64,000 nt of DNA, from the NCBI GenBank assembly GCA_021775805.1, contig JAJFHD010000138.1, positions 1 through 64,000 on the forward strand, in the 5' to 3' direction. How positions within the stretch are numbered: position 1 is the first letter of the stretch; the number at the start of each line of letters is the position of its first letter. This DNA comes from Alphaproteobacteria bacterium (GTDB lineage: Bacteria > Pseudomonadota > Alphaproteobacteria > Rhizobiales > JAJFHC01). The position numbers and the translations under genes are program-made. The notes beneath the pieces were generated by a model that was not told the DNA's origin, ran no database searches, and was given only the letters and a program-made list of their open reading frames with translations. This document shows, piece by piece, positions 63,854-64,000 of the stretch.

Positions 63854-64000
63854 ACCACGGTGCCCGGGATAAACGTATCGAACGCCGCCCAGAACTGCTC
63901 GCGGATGCGCCGTCGCTCCATAAGAATTTCATGGAACGCTTCCTCCAGGAAAATGTCGGCACCGGCGGGCAGATTGTTGGCAAGGTCACTGACTTCCTTG
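63814..64000 (-). CDS. Lysophospholipase-like alpha/beta-hydrolase, C-terminal fragment
   Basis: Only the last 61 codons are in the window; the gene continues past the right edge. The reading includes FHEILMERRRIREQFWAAFD, where HEILME...IR..FW carries the catalytic His and helix of PldB-like lysophospholipases of alphaproteobacteria. It ends shortly after TFIPGTVVQHR. The end overlaps the hisN 3' end by 40 bases in the convergent orientation. Confidence 0.7.
   Translation of the reverse strand, partial: KEVSDLANNLPAGADIFLEEAFHEILMERRRIREQFWAAFDTFIPGTVVQHRALRTSNAFW

Overview
This 64 kb window looks like chromosomal DNA of an alphaproteobacterium with moderately high GC and conserved gene content. 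The indicators are TrcR (DUF1013), GapR (DUF2312) and CpdR, three regulators typical of alphaproteobacterial cell-cycle control; a three-gene pnt transhydrogenase; a tiny CoxIV-type subunit of an aa3 oxidase; the DUF1192, DUF465, DUF1244 and DUF1036 families; an N-formylglutamate amidohydrolase/CpdR/HisN neighbourhood; and a minus-strand small RNA resembling the suhB/MmgR family. A BA14K-like domain leans towards Hyphomicrobiales, but the order cannot be fixed from sequence alone. I see no insertion sequence, phage, CRISPR array or rRNA operon.

Layout. 0-7.3 kb: DUF1192, a quinone oxidoreductase, trcR, a propionyl-CoA synthetase, and an acyl-CoA synthetase translationally coupled to a Rieske oxygenase. 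7.4-11.1 kb: two divergent DUF465 genes, a diguanylate cyclase, purEK and rpsU. 11.2-17.2 kb: a TPR lipoprotein, an alpha/beta hydrolase, an EamA exporter, MscS, a first pyruvate kinase and a GST. 17.4-24.9 kb: a complete Liv-type ABC importer followed by a TMADH/2,4-dienoyl-CoA-reductase-like flavoprotein. 25-34 kb: an orphan family-5 binding protein, then a minus-strand run pepF, ABC1 kinase, CoxIV, pntAA, pntAB, pntB. 34-39 kb: a sigma-54 activator, an L,D-transpeptidase and a DUF882 peptidase, with a CtrA-like box between the last two. 39.4-43.1 kb: gapR, DUF1244, N-formylglutamate amidohydrolase, DUF1036 and a second pyruvate kinase. 43-48 kb: a membrane protein ending in a BA14K-like motif, an alpha/beta hydrolase, a TPR protein, rpmJ, a two-TM protein and a response regulator.

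The most unusual region is 48.2-56.6 kb. Seven minus-strand genes lie 1-39 bases apart behind one visible promoter. They encode a cytochrome c', a dihaem cytochrome c, a 934-residue two-haem protein, a D-carbamoylase-like amidohydrolase, a DHDPS-family lyase, a hydantoinase and a hydantoin racemase-like enzyme. Joining periplasmic cytochromes to cytoplasmic hydantoin enzymes in one apparent operon is not something I recognise as an established system.

56.7-64 kb: a secreted cysteine-rich protein, a LysE exporter, a less GC-rich islet carrying a secreted kinesin-light-chain-like TPR protein beside tRNA-Val(GAC), then cpdR, a second N-formylglutamate amidohydrolase, the suhB-like sRNA, YceI, hisN and the 3' end of a lysophospholipase-like gene cut by the window edge.
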